From positions 409,108 to 473,107 of the forward strand of contig JARVGI010000001.1 of the NCBI GenBank assembly GCA_029762625.1: a stretch of DNA of 64,000 bases. The letters are read 5' to 3'. The stretch comes from Methanomicrobiaceae archaeon (GTDB taxonomy: Archaea; Halobacteriota; Methanomicrobia; Methanomicrobiales; Methanomicrobiaceae). This document shows, piece after piece, positions 27,139 to 36,320 of the stretch. The translations under genes were made by a program, and so were the position numbers. How positions within the stretch are numbered: position 1 is the stretch's first letter; every line of letters starts with the position of its first letter. Below the pieces are notes generated by a model. The model was not told the origin of the DNA. It did not search any database and saw nothing but the letters and a program-made list of their open reading frames with translations.

Positions 27139-28362
27139 TCAGGTTTTTTCCCTGCAGAGATCGACCAGCCTGCATTCGCCGTCCCTGCTCCCTTTCGCGA
27201 TGATAATATCGTCGGCATGGAGCCGGTCATTTTTCCCGGGGCGATATTTCCACCGTTTTTTGCTCTTGATCGCCAGCACCACCATCCCGGTGACCGTGCC
27301 CAGCGTTGCTTCGTTGAGCGTCTTGCCCACCAGCGGCGAGGATTCATCGACCTTGATGCGGGTAATGATCTCGTCTGATTCCCGCACGATCTTTTTAAAG
27401 AGGGGGGGGACCTCGATGTCCCTGCGAATGACGTCGACGATCGCAACTGCGGCATTGGAGATGCGCTCTGCAAATGACGACATGTAGAGCAGGCCCCGGA
27501 GGTACTCGACGTTGGTTATCCTTTTTGCGGCCTCCAGCACCCAGAGGTCGAGTTTCATGCGCATATCGTCCATTTTTGCGTCCAGCGAAACGACCTCCTC
27601 GGCAACCTCGCGGCTGTCGAAGAGGAGGGCGGTGTAGGCAAGGCCCACCACGAGTTCGCTGCTGTCCTTCATTTTGACGATCAAACGCACGGCCCTATCA
27701 AGATCTTCCACGACAACAGAATTGCCCCGTTCCTCATCCGGGGGAGAGAGATAGCCCGCCATCGCGTACAGGGTGGCTATCCCTTCGTCCTGCCCTTTGG
27801 CGATCAGGATATCACCGTCCACCGTCCGGGAATCACGGCCGGGATCGTAGATCCAGCTCACCCCGCGCCGGATGGCGATCACCCGCATGCCGGTGCTGCT
27901 CTGGAGCTTGAGTTCGCCGAGCGTGGCATTGTCCAGCGGGCTGTTGTCCTTCACCACCACCCGCACGGTCACCTCCTCGGCTTCCGGGAGTGCCTCGCGC
28001 AGGCGTGCGGGGAACTTGATGCCCTTGATGATGATCGCTGCGATCTCCGAGGCAGAGTTGGCAATCTTTTCGGCGGCTTCCGCAACCTGGAGCATGCCGC
28101 TCATCGCCTCGGCCTCCTCGACCCGGCGTGCGCCGAGAATACTCTGCATCCGTGCCTGGTAGACCAGCTGATTCATGCTCTCTTCGAGATTGAGCACTTC
28201 CGACGCGATCTCTTTGCTCTCAAACAATATCGCAGAATAAGCGAGATCAACCATCAGCTCGGAGATGTCCTTCATTTCAATGAGAACATCCTTGAAGCTG
28301 ACGGGCTGATATTCAAGTTCGTTCATGGATTCTTGTCCTAAGCTACTATCTCGCTTATCCAT
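27139..28362 (-). CDS. PhoU-TrkA_C tandem protein, regulator of the adjacent transporter
   Basis: A 407-residue protein made of two copies of a PhoU-like helical domain plus a TrkA_C (RCK-C) ligand-binding domain: repeat 1 about 8-200, repeat 2 about 225-400. Repeat signatures include ELMVDLAYSAILFESKEIASEV and ELVVGLAYTALLFDSREVAEEV (first halves alike), and DNSPLDNATLGEL versus ESSPLVGKTLNEA. RCK-C domains bind ions or nucleotides and gate transporters. It lies 13 nt after the MgtE-like gene, so it very probably regulates it. Start ATG 28362; an upstream TTG at 28386 overlaps the transporter stop. Confidence 0.82.
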   Translation of the reverse strand: MDKRDSSLGQESMNELEYQPVSFKDVLIEMKDISELMVDLAYSAILFESKEIASEVLNLEESMNQLVYQARMQSILGARRVEEAEAMSGMLQVAEAAEKIANSASEIAAIIIKGIKFPARLREALPEAEEVTVRVVVKDNSPLDNATLGELKLQSSTGMRVIAIRRGVSWIYDPGRDSRTVDGDILIAKGQDEGIATLYAMAGYLSPPDEERGNSVVVEDLDRAVRLIVKMKDSSELVVGLAYTALLFDSREVAEEVVSLDAKMDDMRMKLDLWVLEAAKRITNVEYLRGLLYMSSFAERISNAAVAIVDVIRRDIEVPPLFKKIVRESDEIITRIKVDESSPLVGKTLNEATLGTVTGMVVLAIKSKKRWKYRPGKNDRLHADDIIIAKGSRDGECRLVDLCREKT

Positions 28363-28375
28363 TACAAAATTATCC

Positions 28376-29584
28376 CTACAGGACAAGGGAAATAACCGAA
28401 ATCAGGATTGCTGCACCCAATAAATCAATAGTGCTTGTAATCACGGGAATCCCGAAATTATCGGGATCCAGCCCGTAGCGAAACGACATCGCCGCAGTTG
28501 CATATGCGATGATATTCACCATACTGATCAGAATGAACCCTGATCCTGCAGAGATACAGACGATTTCGAGCAGGCCCGGGGACGTCAGTCCAAGGAGCAG
28601 TGCTGCACTGTGCGCCATCAGTCCGAGCAGCGGGAACAACACCGCCGAGTAGCCGTAACTGGTGGAGAAATAGGGCAGGACATCCTTTTTCGGGACAATA
28701 TCGGTCGCAATGCTCCCCATATGCATCCCGGTGGCAAGCCGGGAGCAGAGGATCCCACCGATGGAACCGCACCCTCCAACAAACGGCGTGATCAAAATGA
28801 GAAGCGCGGCAAAGGTCACGAAACGGTCGAGATCGATGGAATACGCCGTCCCTGCGACGATGCCCATAAAGGCGAGCGGAATGAGCAGCGGGATTGTTTC
28901 ACGGGATATGGTCCGGACCCGGTCGGTGACCTTCCATAGATAGATGGCGATTCCAACGAGGAGGAGAATGATTGCAACAAAAAGGACGTTTTTCAAAAAA
29001 GGGTCCAATCCGGTGATGACGAGTGCGGAGCCGATAAGAATGGGGAGGGTGACGAGGTCGCCGGACGTGGTCACCGTCGGCGCTCCGACCATATCGAGAT
29101 CGATGCGGTAGCGGTAGCTGAGCACCGCGACGATGAGGGTGATCGTCATGACCACGAGCCCGGAGAGTACTCCGCTCACCATGGAAATGTTCATGAAATC
29201 GATGAAATCCAACGATCCAAGCCCCACCAGTCTGCTCATGATATCGGCAAACACGCCGAGAACAGCTGCGATGACGATCGTGCTTACAAAGCTTGCACGA
29301 ATGTTTTCACCGAGCAAGCTGTCGCGTGCAAACGATACCTCGAATTCTCCGAGGTGCATCGAGGAAGAGAGGCGGGACGCGAGGACGCCGGAAATGCACC
29401 CGCGCATATTGAGTAAAGGCGGGAGGAGCACCATCAGGCCCGGCAGGAGCTCAAGAATGCTGCTTACTGAGCCGAGATACATCCCGGCGATACTGGCGGC
29501 AACAGCGCTGAGTAAAATCGCTCCCAGCCCTACAAGAAAGAGCCGCGAGAAGCTGCCGACGCCCACCAGGTTCACTATCACCAT
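28376..29584 (-). CDS. MgtE/SLC41-like divalent cation transporter
   Basis: A 402-residue membrane protein with about ten helices arranged as two repeats. Each repeat has the SLC41/MgtE pore motif: LPGLMVLLPPLLNMRGCISG followed by ASRLSSSMHLG, and LITPFVGGCGSIGG followed by SRLATGMHMGS. The cytosolic N and CBS domains of bacterial MgtE are absent, and the PhoU-TrkA_C protein encoded next seems to supply the gating part in trans. Likely moves Mg2+ or another divalent cation. Confidence 0.85.
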   Translation of the reverse strand: MVIVNLVGVGSFSRLFLVGLGAILLSAVAASIAGMYLGSVSSILELLPGLMVLLPPLLNMRGCISGVLASRLSSSMHLGEFEVSFARDSLLGENIRASFVSTIVIAAVLGVFADIMSRLVGLGSLDFIDFMNISMVSGVLSGLVVMTITLIVAVLSYRYRIDLDMVGAPTVTTSGDLVTLPILIGSALVITGLDPFLKNVLFVAIILLLVGIAIYLWKVTDRVRTISRETIPLLIPLAFMGIVAGTAYSIDLDRFVTFAALLILITPFVGGCGSIGGILCSRLATGMHMGSIATDIVPKKDVLPYFSTSYGYSAVLFPLLGLMAHSAALLLGLTSPGLLEIVCISAGSGFILISMVNIIAYATAAMSFRYGLDPDNFGIPVITSTIDLLGAAILISVISLVL

Positions 29585-29597
29585 CTCCCATCATTTC

Positions 29598-30545
29598 TCA
29601 TCCCCTGTACGGCAGTTCAAGCAGCGTGAGATCGTCCGGAGCGATCACATCACCCCTGAAGTGTTCTTTTGCATTCTCTATATGGTTTGCTGTCGTGGTA
29701 TATCGTGAACTGATATGGACGAGCGCGAGCGTTGCAGCCCCGAGCTCCTCTGCCACGGACCCGGCCTCGCCGGCGGTTGAGTGGTACACCTCGCGTGCAC
29801 GGTCGAGTTCATCGTCATCGAAGGTGGCGTCGTGGAGCAGCAGATCCGCCCGGCACCCCCATCCCTTCCAGCCCTCGCAGCCGGGCCGGGTGTCGCCGGT
29901 ATAGACGATTTTTCTCCCGGGACGCGGTGCGCCGAGGACATCACCGGGACGGATGATGCGCTCCTCGCCGCCGGCGGCGATGTGTACCTCTTCGCCCCGC
30001 TGGAGTCTTCCGAATAGGGGGCCGGGGGGCACGCCGAGCTCGATCGCCCGCTCGCGGTGAAACCTCCCCGGCCGGTCGTCTTCAGCGAGGATATACCCGA
30101 GACTGGCGATCCCGTGGACGGTGCGGAAGGCCCGCACATGGTACCCCTCGAAGCGCACCTGATCGCCGTGGCGCAGTTTCCGTGCGACGAGGGGGAAGCG
30201 CAGGTGGTTCCTGGAGAGGTGAGAGACCGCAGCGACGAATTCGTCCACCCATTCGGGCCCGTAGATGGTCAACGGCTCGTCCCGTCCCATAAAAGAGAGC
30301 GTCTGCATGAGCCCGAATATACCGAGGAAATGATCGGCGTGCCAGTGGGTGATAAACACCGCATCGATCGTAAACCCGGTGCGCACCCGCATCATCTGCT
30401 GCTGGGCGCCCTCCCCGCAGTCGAACAGCAGGGTGTCGGACCCCCGGCGGATCAAAAAACAGGGAGGGTTTCTCTGGGGCGTGGGGAGGGCTCCCGCAGT
30501 GCCCAGGAAGTAGATCTGCAGGGTCTCGCCGGCTATGAAAAGCAC
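29598..30545 (-). CDS. rnz: Ribonuclease Z
   Basis: A 315-residue metallo-beta-lactamase-fold enzyme that trims tRNA 3' ends. It has the start motif YFLGTAGALPTPQRNP, the metal motif THWHADHFLG, GDTRPG, HDATF and the late HISSRY. Length is normal for archaeal RNase Z. GTG start at 30545, overlapping the TIM-barrel gene by 13 nt. Since no CCA is encoded in the tRNAs here, tRNA trimming followed by CCA addition is expected. Confidence 0.92.
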   Translation of the reverse strand: MLFIAGETLQIYFLGTAGALPTPQRNPPCFLIRRGSDTLLFDCGEGAQQQMMRVRTGFTIDAVFITHWHADHFLGIFGLMQTLSFMGRDEPLTIYGPEWVDEFVAAVSHLSRNHLRFPLVARKLRHGDQVRFEGYHVRAFRTVHGIASLGYILAEDDRPGRFHRERAIELGVPPGPLFGRLQRGEEVHIAAGGEERIIRPGDVLGAPRPGRKIVYTGDTRPGCEGWKGWGCRADLLLHDATFDDDELDRAREVYHSTAGEAGSVAEELGAATLALVHISSRYTTTANHIENAKEHFRGDVIAPDDLTLLELPYRG

Positions 30546-31306
30546 CTCCGGAACATTTCGAGGCTCGTTCTGGCTTCATCGAGGTTTCTGCCCTCGATCA
30601 CGCAGATGCCGGAGTAGGACGCTGCAATCCGCCCGCCAACCTCCTTCCAGTCGATCGTCCCCTCTCCGAGGGCGAGGTGCGCATCGCGGGTGCTGTCATT
30701 ATCATGAATATGCACGTGGTCGACCTCGCCGATCCTCCGGAGAAAGGCATCGACCATCCCCATGGTATGCGCATGCCCCACATCGAGGGTAATGCCCACA
30801 CCCTCGATCCCGTCGGCCATGCCGAAGAGCTCGTCGGGCACCTGGCAGAAGAAATTCGGGATGTTCGGCATATTTTCCAGTGTGGCGAGGACACCGGAAT
30901 CCCGTGCGGTCGCCCCGATTTCTGCGAGTGCTGCCTTGTGCAGGTCCCACACATGCTTTGGCACGAGTTTTGCCGCAGGCGAGAGGTACCCGGGGTGGAT
31001 GGTGACCCGGTCGGTAAACTCGGCGGCGACCTCGACGCAGCGGGACATCTGGCGTATCGATTCACGGTAGATGGGATAGTTCAGCGAGGCAAGGTTCAGG
31101 TCAGAATACGGCGCGTGCACCGATACATCCAGCGTCGTCGATCCGAGCACCTCGCGGATGCGTTCCACATTGTCCGGATGATCCAACCGGTAATTGCCAT
31201 CCGCAGAGATCTCCCATCCCGCATAGCCGCATTCCTCGATACCGAACACCCATTCGATGGAATCCCACACTTTGGAGGAGGAGGAGAAAAACGGGTGCAA
31301 CGACAT
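30533..31306 (-). CDS. Xylose-isomerase-like TIM-barrel protein (AP endonuclease 2 superfamily)
   Basis: A 257-residue protein with the superfamily's features: VSVHAPYSDLNLAS, TIHPGYLSP, LENMPN, ITLDVGHAHTMG and VDHVHIHDNDSTRDAHL, which supply His, Glu and Asp metal ligands. Members act as sugar-phosphate isomerases or epimerases, or as endonuclease IV. Absence of a DNA-binding signature and the small size favour an isomerase-like role; the substrate is unknown. It overlaps rnz and follows the UPF0200 gene by 1 nt. Confidence 0.75.
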   Translation of the reverse strand: MSLHPFFSSSSKVWDSIEWVFGIEECGYAGWEISADGNYRLDHPDNVERIREVLGSTTLDVSVHAPYSDLNLASLNYPIYRESIRQMSRCVEVAAEFTDRVTIHPGYLSPAAKLVPKHVWDLHKAALAEIGATARDSGVLATLENMPNIPNFFCQVPDELFGMADGIEGVGITLDVGHAHTMGMVDAFLRRIGEVDHVHIHDNDSTRDAHLALGEGTIDWKEVGGRIAASYSGICVIEGRNLDEARTSLEMFRRCFS

Positions 31307-31307
31307 C

Positions 31308-31850
31308 TCAGGCCCCCATTCCTTCCAGGATGGCGATTACTTCCTGTCTGAACTCCTGCATCGACCCCTCGTTGCGGATCGTAGAATCCGCCATTTCCAG
31401 CGCCCGGCCAAGCCCCCACCCGAGTTCCCGTGCATCCCGGGCGAGCATGCTCTCCTCGTCGGCCGGGTCATCGGAACGCTTCCGGTCGTTGAGGCGCTGG
31501 AACCTGATTTCAAACGGCGCTTCCACCCCGATAAGGGTGAAGTTCTCGAAGGCATCCCTGAACACTGCCACCTCCGCATCGCTCCGGATGCCGTCCACGA
31601 GGACGAGCGGCGCACCCTGCGCGTTGATTCTCGGGATGCAACGCTCTGCAATGGCGGCCGGGCCGTACTCCTTGCGCAGTTCCCGCGACATTGCGCCCAG
31701 GTTTTCGTCGGTGGGGGGCAGGCCCCGATCCGTTATTACGTCCCGGATCACATCGCCCATCACGACGACCGGAATTCCCATATCCCCGGCAATCCGGGAA
31801 AATTCGCCCTTCCCGCTCGCGGGGAGGCCGACCACGCCGATGACCTTCAT
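31308..31850 (-). CDS. UPF0200 P-loop kinase-like protein
   Basis: A 180-residue P-loop protein with GLPASGKGEFS at its N-terminus, followed by VVMGDVIRDVITDRGLPPT and VLVDGIRSDAEV. It fits the archaeal UPF0200 family, related to dephospho-CoA and adenylate kinases. It may be a kinase for a small metabolite; in archaea such proteins are candidates for dephospho-CoA kinase-like work, but this is inference. The ATG overlaps the radical-SAM gene stop. Confidence 0.78.
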   Translation of the reverse strand: MKVIGVVGLPASGKGEFSRIAGDMGIPVVVMGDVIRDVITDRGLPPTDENLGAMSRELRKEYGPAAIAERCIPRINAQGAPLVLVDGIRSDAEVAVFRDAFENFTLIGVEAPFEIRFQRLNDRKRSDDPADEESMLARDARELGWGLGRALEMADSTIRNEGSMQEFRQEVIAILEGMGA

Positions 31851-32608
31851 AGGTCCCTCCGCGCCTGCATGATATCGGTAAGAACGATGGAATCGGCAAT
31901 AATGATTCTATTATTGACGTATGCGACCTCGCCGTCCTCGCGTGTCCGGATCTTCACGTTTCTGCCGATTTTGTCGGCGATCTGTTTCAACTGTGCGAAG
32001 GTGAGGGGGGGGATGGACCCTTCGACACCCTGCTGCAGCACGTACTCCACCTCTTCCACGTCCCGGGCAATATACTGCACATCGGATTCCCTGCCCGGGA
32101 AAATTGTGGTGACCACTTCGAATTCTGGGAGCGTTCCGGCGATGAACGCTTCTTTGCAGAGTGCAAGCGATTCTTTCACCCGGTCGACAAGCTCCGGTTT
32201 CACGTGCAGGAGGTTGTGGTAGTACTCCCACCGTGTTTTGATGTCCAGCGCAATCCTGTCTACGAGGCCTTCTTCGAGGAGCGCGCGCAGCGTCCCGGGA
32301 AACACCCCGTTGGTCTGCACCCCGACGAAAAGCCCCATCGCTTTGCTCGCCCGGGCAAGATCGAGCAGGGGCTGTTTCTGCATGGTCGCCTCCCCGCCTG
32401 AAAAGACAACCCCGCTGACGATACGGCGCGAGGACCGTATCAGGTCCGCCACCTCGCCGACCTCCCGCAGGTCCTCCCCCGTCTGGATCGCTGCATTATG
32501 GCAGTAATGGCATCGTACCGGGCAGCCCCTGAAAAACACCGTACATACCGCGCGCCCCGGCCAGTCAACCGTGCTGAGCGGTACGAACCCCCCGAAATTC
32601 ACCTTCAA
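31847..32608 (-). CDS. Anaerobic ribonucleotide reductase activating protein-like radical SAM enzyme
   Basis: A 253-residue radical SAM protein. The [4Fe-4S] motif is FRGCPVRCHYCHN (CxxxCxxC) and the SAM-contact GGE occurs in VFSGGEATMQ. The N-terminus KVNFGGFVPLSTVDWPG is that of NrdG-type activases, which make the glycyl radical on the class III reductase. Start uncertain: TTG 32608 (MKVNFGG) has GGTGAT just upstream and suits the family; the TTG at 32641 is an alternative. No nrdD is in the window. Confidence 0.82.
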   Translation of the reverse strand: MKVNFGGFVPLSTVDWPGRAVCTVFFRGCPVRCHYCHNAAIQTGEDLREVGEVADLIRSSRRIVSGVVFSGGEATMQKQPLLDLARASKAMGLFVGVQTNGVFPGTLRALLEEGLVDRIALDIKTRWEYYHNLLHVKPELVDRVKESLALCKEAFIAGTLPEFEVVTTIFPGRESDVQYIARDVEEVEYVLQQGVEGSIPPLTFAQLKQIADKIGRNVKIRTREDGEVAYVNNRIIIADSIVLTDIMQARRDL

Positions 32609-32815
32609 AACATCACCAGCGCAGATAACTTCTCTGTTCAATTCACTTCAAGGTTTCAATCGAGCATGCGCATCCGCCACCGGCGCGCGTCCCGGCACCC
32701 GGATGCCCGCTCCCCCCGGCGGTTCTCCCCGGACAATATCCGCAATACAAACCTATAATTAACGTGCGAGCCGAGCTTGATACCACCAGGAAACCTGTCG
32801 TGGGACGTGAGGTGT

Positions 32816-33004
32816 ATGGTGCGAGGAGACGAATGTGAATATGCGGTGCGAACGGAATCAGGGGCCTATTACTGTCGCAAAGGCCACCCGGATGAATGCC
32901 CGTATCCGGCACGGTTCTGCAAAGTACGTGACCGCCGGGACGCTGCCGCGGCCTTGCTGAAACCGACCGATACCATCTACGAGTTGCTCCTCAGGGGATT
33001 TTAA
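32816..33004 (+). CDS. Small cysteine-rich protein
   Basis: A 62-residue protein starting at ATG 32816, after GTGAGGTG. It has four cysteines in the first half (DECEYAV, YYCRKGH, DECPYPARFCKVR), suggesting a metal site, and an amphipathic C-terminus. A TATA-like CCTATAATTA at about 32751-32760 lies upstream. No family recognised. Confidence 0.5.
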   Translation: MVRGDECEYAVRTESGAYYCRKGHPDECPYPARFCKVRDRRDAAAALLKPTDTIYELLLRGF

Positions 33005-33012
33005 TCCCGGAC

Positions 33013-33159
33013 GTGAACGGCCGGGCAGCCGATCTCCTGCAGCGCTGGTTTGCGCGCCGGGCTTTTCGGGAGAGAGGATACGAAAAGACGCCCCGTCGGG
33101 AAAACACCCTCGTGTGCCCTGATGCGGGAACGACCTCCAATTATTTTACGTATGAGTAA
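33013..33159 (+). CDS. Possible small basic protein
   Basis: A 48-residue frame starting at GTG 33013, only eight bases after the Cys-rich gene and in the same direction. The product is Arg-rich (LLQRWFARRAFRERGYEK) with one cysteine. No ribosome site is obvious, so it is either a short second gene of a two-gene unit or non-coding. It occupies the otherwise empty stretch before thiC. Confidence 0.25.
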   Translation: MNGRAADLLQRWFARRAFRERGYEKTPRRENTLVCPDAGTTSNYFTYE

Positions 33160-33248
33160 CTCCAGTTTACTTGCCCACTAAACAATCCAGATTTATTCTC
33201 AAATCAACAAAAAAAGCCTTTATCTGTTCTTTCCTCCAATAGATCTCC

Positions 33249-34523
33249 ATGACACTGGTCGACGACGCCAGAAAAGGCATCATAACCGAAGAAATGAAAC
33301 TCATCGCTGCCGCGGAGGGTGTCACAGAGGATTTTGTGAGACGTGGTGTTGCGGGCGGGCATATTGCAATACCCCGGTGCCCCTACCGGGAGGTCAAACT
33401 CTGCGGGATTGGCCGCGGATTGCGGACCAAGGTCAATGCCTCGATCGGCACGTCGACCGATATCGTCGACATTCCCATGGAGATTGAGAAGGCAAAAATG
33501 GCGGAGAAGGCCGGTGCGGACACCCTGATGGAGCTCTCGACCGGCGGCGATTTCACGGAGATCAGAAAGCAGGTCGTCGCGAACACCACGCTTTCGGTGG
33601 GAAGTGTCCCGCTCTACCAGGCATTCATCGAGGCTGCCCGCGAAAAGGGCGCGGTGGTGCACATGGAGCCCGACGACCTGTTCAGGATTACCGCAGAACA
33701 GGCGAAGCTCGGCACCAATTTCATGGCCATCCACACCGGCATCAACCTCGAGACGATGAAGCGCCTGAAAAACCAGGGGCGCCATGGCGGTCTCGTCTCC
33801 CGCGGCGGCGCGTTTATGACCGCATGGATGCTCCACAACGAACAGGAGAACCCGCTCTACGCCGAGTTCGATTACCTGATCGAGATCATGCAGGAACACG
33901 ATGTCACGCTCTCGTTCGGAAACGGCTGCAGGGCGGGGGCATGCCACGACGCGACCGACCGTGCCGCCATGCAGGAGCTGATCATCAACGCGGAGCTCGC
34001 CGACCGGGCGCACGACGCAGGGGTGACCACCATCATCGAAGGGCCGGGCCACATCCCCATCGACGAAATCGAGGCGAATGTCAAAGTCCAGAAGCGTCTC
34101 ACCAACGAAAAGCCCTTCTACATGCTCGGGCCGCTCGTCACCGACATCGCACCGGGCTACGACGACCGCGTGGCGGCTATCGGCGCCGCAATCTCCTCGG
34201 CATACGGCGCGGACTTCATCTGTTACGTGACGCCCGCCGAGCACCTGGCGCTTCCCACGCCCGAAGAGGTGTACGAAGGCGTGATCAGTTCCCGCATCGC
34301 CGCACATGCAGGGGACATGATCAAACTGAACAAACGCGATCTCGATCTGGAAATGGGCCACGCCCGCAGGGATCTCGACTGGGAACGCCAGTTTGCCGTG
34401 GCCATCAACCCGGAAATCGCCCGCAAAATCCGTGACGAACGGTCGCCGGCCGATGCGGATGCCTGCACGATGTGCGGCGACTACTGCGCGCTGAAGATTG
34501 TCAACAAGCACTTTTCCTTCTAA
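33249..34523 (+). CDS. thiC: Phosphomethylpyrimidine synthase ThiC
   Basis: A 424-residue radical SAM enzyme making the HMP-phosphate pyrimidine of thiamine from aminoimidazole ribotide. Visible are [60 protein letters not shown] and the C-terminal cluster motif CTMCGDYC. This is the short, anaerobe/archaeal form; spacing between the second and third Cys is three residues rather than the four of the longer ThiC. A TATA-like CCTTTATC 28 nt ahead of the ATG indicates a leaderless message, so there is no room for a thiamine riboswitch. Confidence 0.95.
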   Translation: MTLVDDARKGIITEEMKLIAAAEGVTEDFVRRGVAGGHIAIPRCPYREVKLCGIGRGLRTKVNASIGTSTDIVDIPMEIEKAKMAEKAGADTLMELSTGGDFTEIRKQVVANTTLSVGSVPLYQAFIEAAREKGAVVHMEPDDLFRITAEQAKLGTNFMAIHTGINLETMKRLKNQGRHGGLVSRGGAFMTAWMLHNEQENPLYAEFDYLIEIMQEHDVTLSFGNGCRAGACHDATDRAAMQELIINAELADRAHDAGVTTIIEGPGHIPIDEIEANVKVQKRLTNEKPFYMLGPLVTDIAPGYDDRVAAIGAAISSAYGADFICYVTPAEHLALPTPEEVYEGVISSRIAAHAGDMIKLNKRDLDLEMGHARRDLDWERQFAVAINPEIARKIRDERSPADADACTMCGDYCALKIVNKHFSF

Positions 34524-34548
34524 TTTTTCGGGTAAAAGGGGCGCTGGG

Positions 34549-35178
34549 ATGAAACTTGTCGTATCGGTTCCGGATCTGGACGCACTGTTTCGTGCGGTCG
34601 CGGCAGGAGCCGATGCGATTGAAGTGCGCCTCGACCTTCTGCCGGAACCAGACCACAAAGGGGTGCGGGAGACGCTCGCCACCATCGCCACCCCCCGCAT
34701 CATCACCCTCAGGTCGGCCGCGGAAGGGGGTGCCTTCCGCGGGACGGCGGAAGAGTGGCGAGAGCGTCTCGAACCGTGGCTCGCATTCGCGGACTACGTC
34801 GATATCGAACGGCCCTTTGCCGCCTGCGCAGACGCGATCCGGGGGAGCGGCGCGACGATCATCGCCTCGAACCACCGAACCGACATGCCCGATCCCGCCG
34901 CTCTCCGGGATCTTGAGCGGGAACTGCGCGGCTTTGGCGATCTGCCCAAGATAATCGTCGCCCCCGCGTGCAGGGAGGATGCGCTCCTGCTCCTCACCTT
35001 CACCGCCACGGCGAAACGACCAGTCGCAACGGGCGTTATGGGAGAGAAATTTCGCTATCTGCGGGCCATCCTCCCCCTGTTCGGTTCCGAACTGGTGTTC
35101 TGCCACGCGGGCACCCCGACCTCCCCCGGACAGTACCATATCGACGAAATGCGGCAGCTGCTGGAGATGCTGCGATGA
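34549..35178 (+). CDS. aroD: 3-dehydroquinate dehydratase, type I
   Basis: A 209-residue TIM-barrel enzyme of the shikimate pathway. AIEVRLDLLP carries the conserved EVR-D, the catalytic His lies in IIASNHRTDMP and the Schiff-base Lys in LPKIIVAPACRED; the C-terminal arm has SELVFCHAG and SPGQYHIDEM. Start ATG 34549 (MKLVVSVPD) with GGGGCGCTGGG upstream; the frame opens at 34498. It is 25 nt after thiC and overlaps the next gene (ATGA), so it heads a short operon or follows thiC. Confidence 0.92.
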   Translation: MKLVVSVPDLDALFRAVAAGADAIEVRLDLLPEPDHKGVRETLATIATPRIITLRSAAEGGAFRGTAEEWRERLEPWLAFADYVDIERPFAACADAIRGSGATIIASNHRTDMPDPAALRDLERELRGFGDLPKIIVAPACREDALLLLTFTATAKRPVATGVMGEKFRYLRAILPLFGSELVFCHAGTPTSPGQYHIDEMRQLLEMLR

Positions 35179-35573
35179 GAGACGATGCCATTGACTGGAT
35201 GGAAGAATTCCTGCTCCATGCCGATGAGATCGGGGACGACATCATCGAGGACGTCGGGGAGATGCTCGGCATGGTCCCCTTCATTTTTAAAAAGATGCGT
35301 GAACGCCCCCGCGCCTTCGCCCTCACCGCGCTCGGCGACTACATGACCGCACGCCCCGAGAGCCTCGATGAAAAAACCGCAGAACTCATCTGCATTGCCG
35401 CCGCGGCCGCGTCCTGCTCTGACCAGTGCCTGAAGGTCCATATCGGCGCCGCGAAAATCGCCGGGGCCACGGATGACGAGATTCTCGACACCATCCTGAT
35501 CGCAAGCCTCATCGGCAAGACCAAAATCCTCGCCCGCTCGCTGCGGATGCTCAAAGAAACCGAACATGAATAA
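35175..35573 (+). CDS. Carboxymuconolactone decarboxylase-family protein
   Basis: A 132-residue helical protein of the AhpD/CMD fold. The conserved region ELICIAAAAASCSDQCLKVHI (quoted here as SCSDQCLKVH) has two cysteines, spaced CxxxC rather than the CxxC of AhpD, and the His. Members are peroxide-reducing or decarboxylating; which applies is unclear. ATGA overlap with aroD and an 8-nt overlap with the following cyclo-ligase gene place it in one transcript. Confidence 0.78.
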   Translation: MRDDAIDWMEEFLLHADEIGDDIIEDVGEMLGMVPFIFKKMRERPRAFALTALGDYMTARPESLDEKTAELICIAAAAASCSDQCLKVHIGAAKIAGATDDEILDTILIASLIGKTKILARSLRMLKETEHE

Positions 35574-36162
35574 TCACCACACGGACCCGACCGATCCGAT
35601 GGGCCGGGACAAGCACCACCTCCGAGAGCGCCTGAAACACGCACGGGCGTCCCTCACGACGGAAGAACGGGCAGAAAAGAGCCGTGCGATTGCCGGGACC
35701 CTCCTCGGACTCCTCGAAGGGTTCGACACGGTCATGGTCTACGTCTCGAAAGAGCCCGAAGTGGAGACATCAGGTCTTATCGAAGCGCTCCTCGAACGGG
35801 GGATAGAGGTGGTGGTCCCCATCATCCAGCGGGAAACCCGCACGCTCCGGCTCTCCTATCTGGAAGACACGGGGGTGCTTCTCCCGAGCACCTTCAATGT
35901 TCCGGAGCCCGTCGGGCACGAAATCCCTGCAGACGGGGGGGTCATCGGCGCCGCGGTCATTCCCCTGATAGGCTTCGACGACCACTGCCACCGGCTCGGG
36001 TACGGCGCGGGCTACTATGACCGGTTTCTGGGCACCCACACCAGTGTCCTGCGGATAGGGATAGCATTTGCCTGCCAGAGAGCAGCCCGCATCCCCTCCG
36101 AGGCGCACGACATCCCCCTGCACTGCATCGTGACCGAAGACGGCATCACCCGATCCGGGTGA
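35566..36162 (+). CDS. 5-formyltetrahydrofolate cyclo-ligase family protein
   Basis: A 198-residue protein with the family motifs: RAIAGTLL helix, VMVYVSKEPEVETSGLI and the nucleotide/folate site LGYGAGYYDRFL. The enzyme converts 5-formyl-THF to methenyl-THF with ATP. Methanogens use tetrahydromethanopterin, so the natural substrate may be a pterin analogue or scavenged folate. The start at ATG 35566 overlaps the CMD gene; an in-frame ATG at codon 12 is possible. Confidence 0.82.
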   Translation: MNNHHTDPTDPMGRDKHHLRERLKHARASLTTEERAEKSRAIAGTLLGLLEGFDTVMVYVSKEPEVETSGLIEALLERGIEVVVPIIQRETRTLRLSYLEDTGVLLPSTFNVPEPVGHEIPADGGVIGAAVIPLIGFDDHCHRLGYGAGYYDRFLGTHTSVLRIGIAFACQRAARIPSEAHDIPLHCIVTEDGITRSG

Positions 36163-36320
36163 CCGGCGAGACTCTTTCCAATCGAGCCCATTTTTTCGCG
36201 CAGTTCCCTGCGCCCCGGGCGCAGGGTCTTCTGCGGCAGCGCAGCGATCTTGCCTCGAAGTAAATTTTTTATACAGATCAACCCTTACTAGTGGTAAATA
36301 TCGATTCATTGGAGATTGCT

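Noticed and set aside
33160..33248. Thiamine (TPP) riboswitch ahead of thiC
   Set aside because: The TATA-like box is only about 28 nt from the ATG, leaving no leader for a riboswitch, and no conserved THI elements are visible.
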